From assembly GCA_019828595.1 (NCBI GenBank), contig JAHQRK010000008.1, forward strand, positions 682,001 through 746,000: 64,000 nt of DNA. The letters run 5' to 3'. Below are positions 1 through 9,705 of the stretch, in pieces; positions within the stretch are counted from its first letter, which is position 1, and every line of letters starts with the position of its first letter. The stretch comes from Aphanomyces cochlioides. Its lineage: Eukaryota > Oomycota > Saprolegniomycetes > Saprolegniales > Verrucalvaceae. Below the pieces are notes generated by a model. It was given only the letters and a program-made list of their open reading frames with translations, was not told the origin of the DNA and ran no database searches. The position numbers were made by a program, and so were the translations under genes.

Positions 1-198
1 GTTCTTCATTCTCATGACGTTCTTGCCGAGTCCGAGTCGGCACAACGAGTTGGTCGCTCCTGAGTCAATGAGCACCTTCACAACTTTGCCGTTCGTTACG
101 CCAGACTTAATCATCAACGCTTCGTTCTTCATATCCCGCGACCTCGCTGTCGCATGCGCCACTTGTCTTGCTTCTACTTCAGGCGCTCGCACTTGCAT
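1..198 (-). CDS. Ty3-type pol, start of protease (partial, runs off window)
   Basis: Start of a retroelement pol frame that runs off the left edge. Read on the minus strand it carries LIDSGATNSLC, the D-S-G-A active-site motif of a retroviral-type aspartic protease, about 35 residues after a possible Met at 198. It lies in a different frame from the upstream gag (stop at 179-181) and overlaps its last codons, so pol would need a +1 shift or separate initiation. The frame is open on both sides of the motif. RT, RNase H and integrase should follow outside the window. The protease identity is well supported by the motif; the expression mode is inference. Confidence 0.65.
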   Translation of the reverse strand, partial: MQVRAPEVEARQVAHATARSRDMKNEALMIKSGVTNGKVVKVLIDSGATNSLCRLGLGKNVMRMKN

Positions 199-1261
199 CC
201 GCGTCAACCTCATCAACACAGCCAAAGGTGATGTATTCAACGTCCTCTGGACTTAACTCTTCTCGCACTTCGACATTGTTCTGTCGGCTCGGGGGCGGTT
301 GCCCTGACACTCGTCGCTTTGGCTTTCGGCACTCTGACGCAATGTGCCCGATCTTCTGGCAGTTGTAGCAGCGAAGCTTGCTGCGGTCCTTCTTGTGTTC
401 ACGCCTCACATGGAGGTTGTCGACCTCCATGTCGTCAGGCTCACGCTGTTCGCTTCGTGGAGGTGGTCTCTCCTCATGACGCTCGCGATCTCGATCAAAT
501 CTCTTGGCTCGAAATGGTCTTTCCGACTTGCCCACTATGCCCAGTGACACTGCATGCGCACGCTCATACTCCAACGCCGCCTTGATGGCAGACGACAACG
601 TTTGACACTGTATGTACTTGACCTCTTCGCGCGTCTTCAGTCGCAAGCCGCGCGTGAAGAAGGTCACCTTGTCCAACTCAGACATGTCACGCACTTCAGT
701 ACAAATACGACGGAACTTCTCGATGTATTCAAGTAGATCCTTACAGTTCTTCTGCTGGAGTGAAAACAACTTGTCGCGCAGGCGCTCTTGCAGGTCGTCA
801 GGCTCGAACTCCTTGCGTAGGGCTTTCTCGAAGTCAACGAGGGTATTAAGGCCACTACCCCCTTTATGTGACGCCAACTCTTGGTACCATGCCGCCGCTT
901 GGCCTTTGAGATTGGCGACCACCATGGCCAGACACCTCGCTTCGACTTCCTTGTCTTCCACATAGTTCAAGTTCTTCGCCTTGAAAAAGGTCTCAACACG
1001 GTGAATGTAAAGACCAATACTTTCATTAATGCGCCCGTGGTAACTAGGCATAGACAGTCCTTCTACTCGCCGCTCTGTGTCGCGTTGCACCGGAGGAGGT
1101 GCCGCTTGTGCTTGCTCTTGCTGCTTAAGCAAGCGTTCTTGAAGTACTTGCTGATTCTCAACAAGTCGTGCTTGGGTTTGGGTTTGCGTCTGCAGCAGCT
1201 GATTGATTTGCTGCTGCTGCTGTTCCATCGTCGCAAATAACCTCATAAAGAACTCTTCCAT
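179..1261 (-). CDS. Ty3/gypsy Gag-like protein with zinc knuckle
   Basis: 360-residue Gag-like nucleocapsid protein of a Ty3-type element; it would package element RNA in cytoplasmic particles. The N-terminus is Gln-rich (residues about 12-55, probably coiled coil). A retrotransposon gag domain with typical WY and LxxEF patterns occupies roughly 70-230, followed by a basic, charged stretch. A CCHC zinc knuckle (C-Y-N-C-x4-H-x4-C) lies near residue 300. The ATG at 1259-1261 follows a purine-rich leader. The protease frame overlaps the 3' end. The ORF is uninterrupted, so this copy may be fairly young. Confidence 0.8.
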   Translation of the reverse strand: MEEFFMRLFATMEQQQQQINQLLQTQTQTQARLVENQQVLQERLLKQQEQAQAAPPPVQRDTERRVEGLSMPSYHGRINESIGLYIHRVETFFKAKNLNYVEDKEVEARCLAMVVANLKGQAAAWYQELASHKGGSGLNTLVDFEKALRKEFEPDDLQERLRDKLFSLQQKNCKDLLEYIEKFRRICTEVRDMSELDKVTFFTRGLRLKTREEVKYIQCQTLSSAIKAALEYERAHAVSLGIVGKSERPFRAKRFDRDRERHEERPPPRSEQREPDDMEVDNLHVRREHKKDRSKLRCYNCQKIGHIASECRKPKRRVSGQPPPSRQNNVEVREELSPEDVEYITFGCVDEVDADASASA

Positions 1262-1419
1262 GTTTTCTTATTATCTTCCTTTTTCTGGTCTTGACTTCTT
1301 AATTTGTTCTTGAAATGTTTCTTAAATGCTTCTCTTTTGTTCTTTTTTGTCTTCTTTTTTCTTCTTTTTATTTCTTTTTTTGTCTTGAAAATGTCTTTTT
1401 TTGTATGGAAAAGACTTCT
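1262..1419 (-). other. Purine-rich leader upstream of gag
   Basis: On the coding (minus) strand this stretch is almost all A and G, with runs of A and AAG, between a small upstream open frame and the gag ATG. It is most simply an untranslated leader of the element. Whether it influences initiation cannot be read from sequence. Confidence 0.4.
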
Positions 1420-1719
1420 TTACAGGTTAGCTAAGTACTCGGACGCTTCTGATTGGACGTCGGTCTTTGGCTTTTCTTCCTTGGGTTTAGGTTTGTAGTC
1501 GAGGAGGGCGTCGATTTCTTCGCCAATTAGTTCGCTCAAAATTTTTAAGTGAGTTTGAACGTCGACTAATTTGTCCGAAATGTACTTGGCGCGATTCGAG
1601 TACTTTCGCGGTTCTTCGAGACGACGGGTGAACCCGTTGGCGACGCGGACGAGGTTGGAGATCTTGCTGTCGAGGCTTGATCGGATTTCGTCGAGGTCCT
1701 TGATTTGATCCGCCTCCAA
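1420..1719 (-). CDS. Hypothetical coiled-coil ORF upstream of Ty3 gag
   Basis: Open frame of about 99 codons, rich in Leu, Glu and Lys with heptad-like spacing (segments around LDEIRSSLDSKISNLV and VQTHLKILSELIGEEI), which suggests a coiled coil. There is no ATG; the first in-frame near-cognate start is TTG at 1717-1719 and the frame is open further upstream. It sits between the presumed 5' end of the Ty3 element and gag, on the same strand. I do not recognise it. It could be an extra element ORF, an exon, or the decayed N-terminal part of another gag. Confidence 0.3.
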   Translation of the reverse strand: MEADQIKDLDEIRSSLDSKISNLVRVANGFTRRLEEPRKYSNRAKYISDKLVDVQTHLKILSELIGEEIDALLDYKPKPKEEKPKTDVQSEASEYLANL

Positions 1720-2342
1720 ATAATGAATTTTACTAAAACTCGCTTTAAACCTACTCTTTTCTACTCTACTCTTGTCACCTTGGTCGCTCGCCTTGCGCTT
1801 CTTTTTTCGCCTTGGTCGCTGTCTTCATACACGACACGGTCTTTCGCTTGCACCAGATGTAAGAGCCCAAGACTCGAGACTCCACCCAAGCAGGCTCTAG
1901 GATGCCCACAGCGCGGGGGAATGCAGCGGACAGGCTCGAACGCTAGTGTTCGCGTAGATCTAACACTGGTCGCCTGGACGGTCAAAGATGAGCCGTCGCG
2001 TGAACCAGATAAGATAACCCCTTCAACCCTCGAGCTATGCCTCCGGGTCTAGAGTCCTTGGTGTCGTGAACCACAAGTGCTACCAACTGTAGGGTAGTTA
2101 GTAAGGTCAGAGGAAGATGAGAAGTGAGTTAGATTAGCCAGCTTAGAGTTAAATCTATAAACTAAACAATACGGTATAGTTTTCGGTATACACTCGGCAC
2201 GGCTACGGAATAATCTTCTGAGGGCCGTACACTCCCTGAGAACACACGTGCCTCTGGCCAATCTCAACTTAGTCAGACGGTGTCGTCAGCGTTGGACACG
2301 CTTGACTCGACACCCGTCTTGCCAGGCGACAACTATTAACCA
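1720..2342. other. No gene seen; probably 5' end of the Ty3 element
   Basis: No supported coding frame. By position it should contain the 5' LTR and primer-binding site of the minus-strand Ty3 element, but without the other LTR in the window the ends cannot be placed. Confidence 0.3.
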
Positions 2343-2809
2343 TTACTTCATTACAAATAGCTTCACGCCATCAATATTTCCATTGCGTGTGGCACAAGTG
2401 AGAGCAGTATCCCCACTCTTAGTATTTATATGATATAGTTCTTCAATCCACATTCAAGTATTGCCTTACCTGGTTAGTTTCATCGATGAGAGCACAATTG
2501 GCCAGAAGCTCCTCGGCTACATAGGGTTGTCCATGCCTTAATGCGTAATATAATGGCGAGTTAAAAGTCTAGTCGACCACCACAATACATTTGGCCAAAT
2601 GGAGATGTGCGACTACTTACTCGGTCTTTGGCATTAACATTGGCGCCATCGCGCAACAGAGCGCGCACTCTGCCTACGTTTCCATCTTTCACAGCTTCAA
2701 AGTGCATCTCGTCTGTCGGAGACATGCTAGAAGGACGCTTAATCGTGCCCAAGGCAGTGACCCAACTCGTTTTGTCGTTGCTTGTCATTGGAATATTTGA
2801 CTTTATCAT
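2343..2809 (-). CDS. Small ankyrin-repeat protein, three exons
   Basis: A short ankyrin protein of about 120 residues assembled from three exons: 2621-2809, 2470-2568 and 2343-2417. Intron 1 (2569-2620) is GTAAGT..CTAG; intron 2 (2418-2469) is GTAAGG..TAAG; both are 52 nt and keep the frame. The translation gives three consecutive ankyrin units: HFEAVKDGNVGRVRALLRDG in exon 1, SPLYYALRHGQPYVAEELL in exon 2 and GDTALTCATRNGNIDGVKLF in exon 3, ending at TAA 2343-2345. Ankyrin repeats bind proteins; no partner is evident. The start is uncertain (Met at 2809, or an internal Met at the start of MSPTDEMHF). Short for the family, so it may be a truncated copy. Confidence 0.6.
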
Positions 2810-2832
2810 TAATAATTTTTTTCAATAAACAA

Positions 2833-3111
2833 TCAATTTCGAAAATTCACGAAATTAATGAGACAATCAAAGAGACCTAAATTATTTTTCATACTTGTAT
2901 GCTGAAAGCTTGCTTCTTCAGCTGACACGGCAGACTGATGTTTGATCAAAGCCGAGACCACATCTACAGATTTCTTTATGGCATAAAAACGTGAATGTCG
3001 TGTAATTCTCCATATTTTCAATTTTTTGACACCATCTGGACGACCTAGATTTGCTTGATTTTCTCGTGTAGATTCTTGCATTTGATACAATTTGCAGGTC
3101 ATCATCCCCAA
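2833..3111 (-). pseudogene. Possible ankyrin-related fragment
   Basis: Open frame immediately upstream of the ankyrin gene and on the same strand. The piece AIKKSVDVVSALIKHQSAV resembles half an ankyrin unit; the rest is unrecognised. It may be an upstream exon or a decayed repeat copy. Confidence 0.2.
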
Positions 3112-3506
3112 GATTTCATATGCATTTCAACACCTCCGCTCGATTTAAGTCGATGAAATATAATGCGGGAAAGCATCATTGCTCACACCACAAGTAAATT
3201 TCACAAGTAAATTCACGACAGCAAAATCACTCTGTCATCTACTTTACCTCAAGCATGGATGATTGCATTAGAATTTCGTTTGCAGTCGACATATCCTGGG
3301 ATTTGGACGAAATGCAGGTGGTGCACGAACATTAAGTGGAAATTATATTGAAGAATTGAATCTTGTTGGAGCATCCCATCTACGGATGATCTAAAAGTGG
3401 GGTTGTATGCTAGAAAATCGAGCATCAATGGAAAATTGGGTCGCTTTACGGATTTTTTGTCACGGTATATGTAGACAAGTTGGTATATTACGGCACAGCT
3501 GTCTAT
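3112..3506. other. No gene seen
   Basis: AT-rich spacer between the ankyrin fragment and the 3' end of elicitin-like gene 1. No coding frame or repeat recognised. Confidence 0.4.
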
Positions 3507-3986
3507 TTAAGCCAGCAAAGCAACACCAGCAACAATCAACGTACTGGCGACAGCAACCACAGACGATGACTTTGGAGTCGTCGTTGGAGCAGCAGTTGTT
3601 GTCGCCGGACTGTCGGTCGCTCCAGAGGTGGTCGAGTTGGCTGCACCCAAACTGAACAAATCCTTGAATGTCCACTTGAATGTCGCCGAGTTGAGCGTCG
3701 TGCCATCGCCTTTAGGGTTGGGAAAGTCGCTAGGAGGATTCACTGCATTGACTTTTTTTATCACGCCATCCCAGTACGTCGTGCAGGATGGCACAGCGAG
3801 AACCTTGGCCAAGTCAGCATCGGTGTACTTTGTGTTGGGAGCGAGTGAGATGCCCGAGTCCTTGACACATGTAAGAGCTTCCGGACTCGTGGTGGCATCG
3901 GTAAACATTTGAGCGACTTCGAGGCCACAGGTGGCGCCTTGGACGGTCGATGCAAGAGCGATGGCAAGGATAGCAGTAGTCTTCAT
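3507..3986 (-). CDS. Elicitin-like secreted protein, copy 1 (one Cys lost)
   Basis: 159-residue elicitin-like protein. Elicitins are oomycete-specific secreted sterol/lipid-binding proteins at the cell surface. The start is the ATG at 3984-3986, because a clean signal peptide follows (MKTTAILAIALASTVQG, cleavage before ATCG). Cysteines are at 20, 40 and 68. Position 86, where sister copies have PPCDF, is Ser (PPSDF), leaving an unpaired cysteine. After the domain come a Ser/Thr/Pro-rich stretch (about 115-140) and a C-terminal hydrophobic segment of about 18 residues that looks like a GPI-anchor signal. The upstream 30 bp match the copy at 15868. Intact ORF; function may be altered. Confidence 0.85.
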   Translation of the reverse strand: MKTTAILAIALASTVQGATCGLEVAQMFTDATTSPEALTCVKDSGISLAPNTKYTDADLAKVLAVPSCTTYWDGVIKKVNAVNPPSDFPNPKGDGTTLNSATFKWTFKDLFSLGAANSTTSGATDSPATTTAAPTTTPKSSSVVAVASTLIVAGVALLA

Positions 3987-4632
3987 GTTGTATTGAGGAG
4001 GCGAATTCAAAAATGATTGAAATACTCTGGGAATTGAAATGACTAACCTACGGTTCAAGGACAGACACGACACCTCATCAACTCGCTTTCAATCCACAGT
4101 TCATTGTGGTCGTTCGTTCGGTCGTGACAGAGCTTTGGATATTACAGCCAGCGTTACATCTGGAACCTCACAGGAACGTACCAAACACAATTTCGACTTT
4201 TTATGCACATGGCAAATTTCATATTCATCATGTTAAAATTACGTAAAAGCTAACGCAGAGAGAGTGAGGAATGCTAGATTATGCTACATCTCTCGCTTAA
4301 TGCATCCAGCCTTGATCTACATTGAGCTCAATTCTGTTGAAGATGGCTTTGAAAGTTCATTCAACCTGAGTGCATGGTGTAGGTGTAAGAAGATAACGTT
4401 CAAAAATTGCACCAGCAATTTGTTGGGTGCATGTGATGAATTGTTTCCAGGGACGGCGACAACTCTAATGTCAAGTCTCTGGATATAGTCGCGGCGGTGG
4501 TTGTGTCGTCTAAATAAATTCACATTCAAGAGAATTTACTCAAAAACTTGCTCGAGCAATAATCACTGACTCACATCCACACGTCCTGATAGTAAGCCCG
4601 AAGCGACGCAACTGCAGCTTGCTTTTCAGACA
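3987..4632. other. Upstream region of elicitin copy 1; no gene seen
   Basis: Holds the presumed promoter of copy 1. The small open frame at 4264-4488 (+) is unrecognised and could be an exon of the next gene. Confidence 0.3.
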
Positions 4633-5870
4633 TTGCACTGCCGTTCGCACGAAAACCTCAGAGACAAGATTCAACCATTCCCGTTCTGCAAAGTCGCTAG
4701 AATTTGTAATGTCACCCACCCCAGACAGTCAAAATGTAGTAAATGCTTCATGTCTGCATTAAAAAATTCAGTTTCTTCAGGAGTCCAAAAACGCGCCATC
4801 CTCCGTGTCAAATTCACGGTCTTCTGGTCTATTATCCGTAAAATACCGGATAAAGTGTTGCTAGTCGCGACAAGTCCAACTCCTTGTAGTTTCCTTCACA
4901 AGGATGACGAAATTGTTGAGCGCATAAATCTTGCATGCAGTGAAAGCATTAGAGGTGGTGGTGTAGCAGTTGCTTCTCTATCGTTTGATGGTACACAGTC
5001 AGGCGACTGTACTAATGACAACGGTGATAGGTTCCTCGATTAGTCGAGTTCTCTGCAGAGCACAAAATCATTGTGGGTTGTGCCTATCCTAACGAGGTTA
5101 TCGATCCTTCTCTGTACATAAACACAGTCAATGGTGAGTTCCATGCGCTAGCTTTTTTCATTGAAATTTAGAGGAAACACCAGATGAATGCGTTGCACGA
5201 ATATTACATTGGATATCAACATTCTTGTCATTTTGAAATCCAGAGAAAGAAGAGCTTATTATTGTAGAAATGTCTGATGAGGTGAAGGCAGCAGTGCTAA
5301 CAATTCACAACGGCGACAATGGCAGGTCAAAAATCTGCGTTGTTGCTGCTAGAGCCCAGAGTACATAAACTATTCACAATACTTTGATTTTAATTGTCGT
5401 ACAATGTAGAATTGAAATCTCAATCAACTTTCATTGAGGATGTGGTTCGTATTATTCGACAACTACCGCGAGTTTCGTTAAGATCCGTCTGTGTGGATGG
5501 TGTATCTTGTTACGTTCGGACCATTACAGAGGGCATGTATGGCTTCTTGTCCTTGCAAACGAATGTCGAATATCAGGTAGACTAGTTTTATGAGTGCAAC
5601 TTATTGTAATTGCAATCCTAGCATGATGCAAACCGCGCGATAAAGAATGTTCGAAATTCTGTTGTCGGAGGTGGTCATGTACTGCGTGTTGGCCACTTAT
5701 ACATTGATCCTGGTCTTTTACATCATGCAAACATTCCAACAAATCTCTACGTAGTCGAGGATTTTACATCAGAAAATCTTGAATTAGAGCTTTGCTCCGA
5801 AACTAACATACAAAAATTGCCGGATCTCAATATTCATGATAAGGCCAAAGTCAGCAAATGGTGTCCATTA
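4633..5870 (+). CDS. Unrecognised, apparently spliced gene, cut at 3' end
   Basis: A series of plus-strand open pieces joined by plausible 40-50 nt GT..AG introns. Pieces: 4633-5043; about 5044-5132 ending with donor GTGAGT; a piece from about 5173; one ending near 5361 before an intron that closes at ACAATGTAG (about 5408); 5409-5575 ending in VEYQ; an intron GTAGAC..CCTAG; then from about 5623 HDANRAIKNVRNSVVGGGH and LYVVEDFTSENLELELC. The consistent short introns suggest a real host gene. I do not recognise the family. Coding homogeneity stops at TTA 5868-5870, where a PIF/Harbinger-type terminus (GGGCGTGTTCGG) begins, so the gene is probably interrupted. Exon 1 and the 5043 stop are uncertain. 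Confidence 0.4.
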
Positions 5871-6128
5871 AGGGCGTGTTCGGAATGAAGTGGATTCACA
5901 TGATTCTGACTCCCAAAAGTGGATTCCAGTGGGGTTAGGCGATGGAATCAACATTCGTCCGAACACGATTTGGAATCAATTGAATCATGTTTCTGGCCAG
6001 AATCCTGTTTTTTGGAATATACCTCCATCCATGAACTTCATCCATGTCGAGCCATGACGAAACCTTACAATATTATAATTCGATGTATTACAATATAGAG
6101 ATCAATATTTCGCAAGCAATTCAAGCCG

Positions 6129-6308
6129 ATGGACGAGGAAAACGACGACATTGTCCTGCTAGCATCTTCTATGGTAGCGGCGGCTGCTGCCATGGCCACT
6201 GAAGATGACACTGACGATCGCAAGATGCCAACACCCCGATTTATCAGGCCAGCTTTGTCCTACGTTGACTTCTTAAATTTCCAAGCACGGACCAACGTTC
6301 GTCGCTGA
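6129..6308 (+). pseudogene. Harbinger transposase N-terminal fragment
   Basis: 59-codon ORF starting MDEENDDIVLLASSMVAAA. The acidic start followed by an Ala/Met-rich helix and a short basic part resembles N-termini of Harbinger DDE transposases. No catalytic residues are present; it ends at TGA 6306-6308. It overlaps the antisense Myb-like gene, which suggests an internal deletion joined the two ORFs. Confidence 0.3.
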
Positions 6309-6573
6309 GGCCACTCCCATAACCTGATAGGTTTTGCAAAAAGCTGTAGTCAGCCCAATCATTTTTCAAACGTCTCCTCTTTGTCTGCAATTAAGCAGTC
6401 GAGGTCACTGAGGTGCCAGTGAAAGCACCAAGAACAGCAGTCCAGCCAGCTTTTCGAAGGTTCTTGCCACCAGATGCGATATGTTTCGCGTTGGCCGCTT
6501 GATCTTTGTACGCTCCTATAAGACGGAGCTCGAGCTCCGCCGTCCAAGTGACTGCTGCACTCTTGTCTTCCAT
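6244..6573 (-). pseudogene. Harbinger ORF1: Myb/SANT-like DNA-binding protein (stop inside)
   Basis: Starts at ATG 6571-6573. The reading gives VTWTAELELRLIGAYKDQA, then ASGGKNLRKAGWTAVLGAF, and after one in-frame TAA (about 6391) continues in the same frame with KRRRLKNDWADYSFLQNLSG. The ordered Trp residues (W..EL, W..V, W) and the LKN.W..L pattern fit the Myb/SANT-like domain of the Harbinger accessory protein, which binds element ends and helps the transposase into the nucleus. The stop and truncated C-terminus mark a pseudogene. The related copy at 60284 lacks this stop. Confidence 0.6.
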
Positions 6574-6865
6574 TCCACAATTCAGAGTCAGTCATTTCAA
6601 CAGCACATCGAAGTAATTGAATTCAACTACGTATTTATCGAAGTTTGATGGGCAGGAGCTCGAGGACTAAAATCGTGTTCGACGAATGCTTCAGGTTAAT
6701 TTTGAAAGTCCGGCCAGAGTCACACAAACTAGAATCACGGTTCGGGCCAAGTGGATTCCGTCCCAGAATCCTGTTTCTAACTTTTGTCGAATAGGGACTT
6801 GCCCCAACTTTGTTCTTTATGCGGTGTTTCTTGTTCGCTGTAAACGGGTGAGAAACGAACAGAAA

Positions 6866-7358
6866 AATGCGCATCGCTATGATATGGTCGTCAATGATAT
6901 TCTTGACAAGTATTCATGGCATGGTGAATGGTGTGTCTTAGCCGACAAAGGCTATCAGGGTCTTTTACAGTATGTTCGGGCCATTACACTGAACATGGCA
7001 AGCCTCATCAGTTGCTGACAATGCAAGAAGAGGAAGAAAACAATCGAATTGCAAGCGACCGCATCATTGTTGAAAATTTTTTGGTCGGCTCTACTCCTTG
7101 TGGCGTGTGTGTTCTGACAGTTTTTAATGGGGAGAAAAGTTTAGAATTTTCCGCGTATGTCTTGCCATAACGAACGCTCACATCAAGTTTAATCCTCTTA
7201 GACAAGAGGATACATCTGACTATCATCGACGCTTCAACAAGTTGGCTGCCATTAGCGACGCTATTATACGCAAGAGAAGACTGTCCCAGGCCCACTATCG
7301 CAACAACAGAAGTCTGCGTCTTCAAACCGGCGTTTCAGAGCTTGGTGGTGATTATTAG
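6866..7358 (+). pseudogene. PIF/Harbinger DDE transposase, C-terminal part
   Basis: Encodes the second half of a Harbinger-type DDE nuclease in two or three frames: VLADKGYQG (catalytic Asp region, about 6945), then EENNRIASDRIIVENFL (the conserved N..R..VEN block with the catalytic Glu), then LAITNAHIKFNPLRQEDTSD and a basic tail ending at TAG 7356-7358. Frame changes after about 7000 and near 7090 show decay. The first catalytic Asp is absent. It is probably the remains of a full copy next to the deleted element on its left. Confidence 0.65.
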
Positions 7359-8255
7359 CCATGTATTAGCATGACAATTCGATCTATCATTGTAGTTTGG
7401 ATTGAATTCATGTAGTTGTGTATTTCATAACCCTTCAATTGAGAGATTTGATCTTTTCGAAGTGATTGAGTTCTCCGTTAACAGCTTTCATTCGCTCGAT
7501 GTATTTCACAAACTCCCATCAAATGATTCAGTCACCCAAAATACAGTGTACTCTCGAAGTCATCTTGTACATATCTACTACATGTTAACTACATCTGAGC
7601 TCTAATGTACATATCGTAAAAAAAATAATTAAATTCAGGTGAGAGTCCAGGAAAGTCTGTTGATTGGACAAGATTGTGTATTTTTGGATGTTGAGGAGGG
7701 GCGATGACAAGAACGACAAGGATAGTATGAGTTTTGGTGAAATATCATTAGACTCCGTCGTCATGCCAACCACCCTACTGGATCAAACTGGAACATTTTT
7801 AGGGGTCTGGAGGTTTGGGGGCAATGAACAATCGATTACGCTTTGCTCTACTCAGCAGTGTGGTAAATTAAACACGATAGCTGCTTTAGGAATAGTCGAA
7901 TTCTACACTAGGTTAACATCCACGCCACCATGCATTTGATCCAACGCCATACAATCTAGATTGCCGTTTTAGTCCATGTCGTTCTACGCTGACAATGTTA
8001 ATAAAATAATCGAATAAGCTATGTTCAGTCAGCGATTTTCACTTTAGCAAGAGTTGCTTACTTAAAATAAATCAATCGTGTCTAAGTCGAAAATCCTTGC
8101 ACTCGTCCAAGAGAAGCCGGGCAAAGGGACTGCATGAACACATTGTGCTGAGATACCATGTCGCTATGTGTTGAGGTAGTTGGCGCTGAAGTGCGCTTTA
8201 GTTAGTGCTGCTTCAGGATTACACTACTACACCATTTGCCGGTTTAGTTCATTTT
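7359..8255. other. No gene seen
   Basis: AT-rich, with a short A-run near 7619. The open frame at 7664-7939 (+) has no recognisable domain and many frame breaks around it. Confidence 0.35.
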
Positions 8256-8440
8256 ACTTGCGATATATTTCGTATCACTTGCAATATATTTCGTATCACG
8301 TGCAATTTATGTCGTATGACTTGCATTTAATTTCGTGGCTGGCGACGAAAATCGATTTATATTTCGCATGACTTGCATTTAATTTCATATTTTTTAGCTT
8401 ATATTTCGTATCATGTGCATTTAAATTCGTAGTCATGCAA
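8256..8440. repeat. Degenerate 21-bp AT-rich tandem repeat
   Basis: Units of the type ACTTGCAATATATTTCGTATC follow each other with a 21-bp period, perfect for the first two to three units and increasingly degenerate (ATTTAATTTCG, TATATTTCGCATG) to about 8440. Confidence 0.6.
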
Positions 8441-8681
8441 AATATATTGAATATTGAGATATGAAGTTTCACATGTGTTGCAGTGTTGGCTTAGAGCATC
8501 TCCACCGGTCACTGAGTTTTGACACTGAAACTGAGTTTTATTCAGTGTCAAAGTCAGGGCGGAGTTTCGAAACTCCGTGTTTGAGAAGAAAGAGCATTTT
8601 TGGTGCACTGGTTTTCAACACTGCTTTCTCTTTAATCCTATACTTAGATAATAAAATTACACGGGCACATTTTCATGGAAT

Positions 8682-8840
8682 ATGGAAGCATGGAAGGCAA
8701 CGCTGACCCAACTGGTCGACGATGTCTTCGACTCATCAGACGAAGACGACCATATCGCTGTAACAATTCTCCGCTTGACAAGAACGAGGATCCAAAGATA
8801 CAAGACCCTTTGGGGATCGACGCATTGTACGCCGCTGTGA
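8682..8840 (+). pseudogene. Harbinger transposase start, truncated
   Basis: ATG at 8682 opens MEAWKATLTQLVDDVFDSS followed by an acidic stretch, a typical acidic transposase N-terminus. It ends at TGA 8838-8840 after about 52 codons, where it runs into the antisense partner. Confidence 0.35.
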
Positions 8841-8919
8841 TAGCCTCCCAGAACGTTGATGAGGGCTGTCCTGTTCCAGTTATCTGATCTTCAGACACTT
8901 GTACCCAGGCCTTGCACAA
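8803..8919 (-). pseudogene. Harbinger ORF1 (NAM-associated type) start, truncated
   Basis: Reads CKAWVQVSEDQITGTGQPSS followed by TFWEAITAAYN. The AW..VSED..TGTGQ...FW..I...YN pattern is characteristic of Myb/trihelix-like ORF1 proteins of Harbinger elements. Similarity stops where the transposase fragment begins, consistent with a deletion joining the two genes. Confidence 0.5.
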
Positions 8920-9231
8920 TAGCTCATTCTACGCGTCGGACATCCACACAGACATTTTACTCAACTGACGGAATATTGTTTCAATGTATGCTATAGTTCA
9001 GTGTAGTATATTTTTGAAGCATACAAATTCGAAGATATTCGAAAACTCAGGGTTGTGCTCTGACACTGAGTTTTGGGGTCTAAACTCAGTGTCGGAGGCT
9101 CCAAACTGCGGGGTCTGACTTTTAAACTCCGTGTCCGTGTCAAACTCAGTGTACCGGTGGAGCAAGACTCAGTGTCACTCTGCCCGAAAACTCAGTTTCA
9201 GTGTCAAATTCAGTGACGGGTGGAGATGCTC

Positions 9232-9705
9232 TTAAGCTTTGAAGTCGCAATGGGCAAGCGCATATGAACTCTGCTTAGCTTGTTTGATGCTCGCATTGAC
9301 TTAGACCATCACAGACAACACTGGACTTGCTGGACATTGGTGTCATAAATTTCATTGGCTGCAGATGTTAATCCTGCTAAGTTCGATAAATGAAGTTTCA
9401 AGTGGAGTTGAGTCATTCCAACCATTACTTCAACCACTCAAGCACGACACACGTCTCAGTCGTCTGAGCGTTTGCACTCCAGAGCTTTCCTCACAGTTGA
9501 TGCATTCATCGCATCCAAGCTCACACGATCACTCTGCCTATGTATGTTCCGGTATTGTTAGCGTATGCGTACCGTTTCGACTTCCTCCAGAGGCATTCAA
9601 CCCACAGACGCAATGACAATCATAAAGAATTAGAGGTTACAGTTGTTGGTGAATAGAAATATAAATTTTCACCAAGCCATCATGAACGTCAAGTGAACAC
9701 GACTA
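9232..9705. other. No gene seen
   Basis: Spacer between the Harbinger derivative and the 162-bp repeats. The 83-codon frame at 9365-9616 (+) shows no domain. Confidence 0.35.

Larger units (their letters stand above)
5871..6790 (+). mobile_element. PIF/Harbinger-type element remnant
   Basis: Begins with GGGCGTGTTCGG straight after TTA, the usual PIF/Harbinger target trinucleotide. Inside are a plus-strand transposase-like N-terminal ORF and a minus-strand Myb/SANT ORF, the two-gene layout of the superfamily. A motif CCAGAATCCTGTTT recurs near both ends (about 5998 and 6762). I could not define a clean right terminus, so the end is approximate. Confidence 0.45.
8494..9231. mobile_element. Internally deleted PIF/Harbinger element with TTA duplication
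   Basis: Terminal inverted repeats begin GAGCATCTCCACC on each side and continue imperfectly for about 45 bp (left from 8494, right ending 9231). They are flanked by TTA at 8491-8493 and 9232-9234, the usual PIF/Harbinger target duplication. Several subterminal copies of ACTCAGTGTC/CACTGAGTTT occur near both ends, as expected for transposase-binding sites. The 738-bp inside holds only the beginnings of two convergent ORFs, so it cannot move on its own. Confidence 0.75.
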
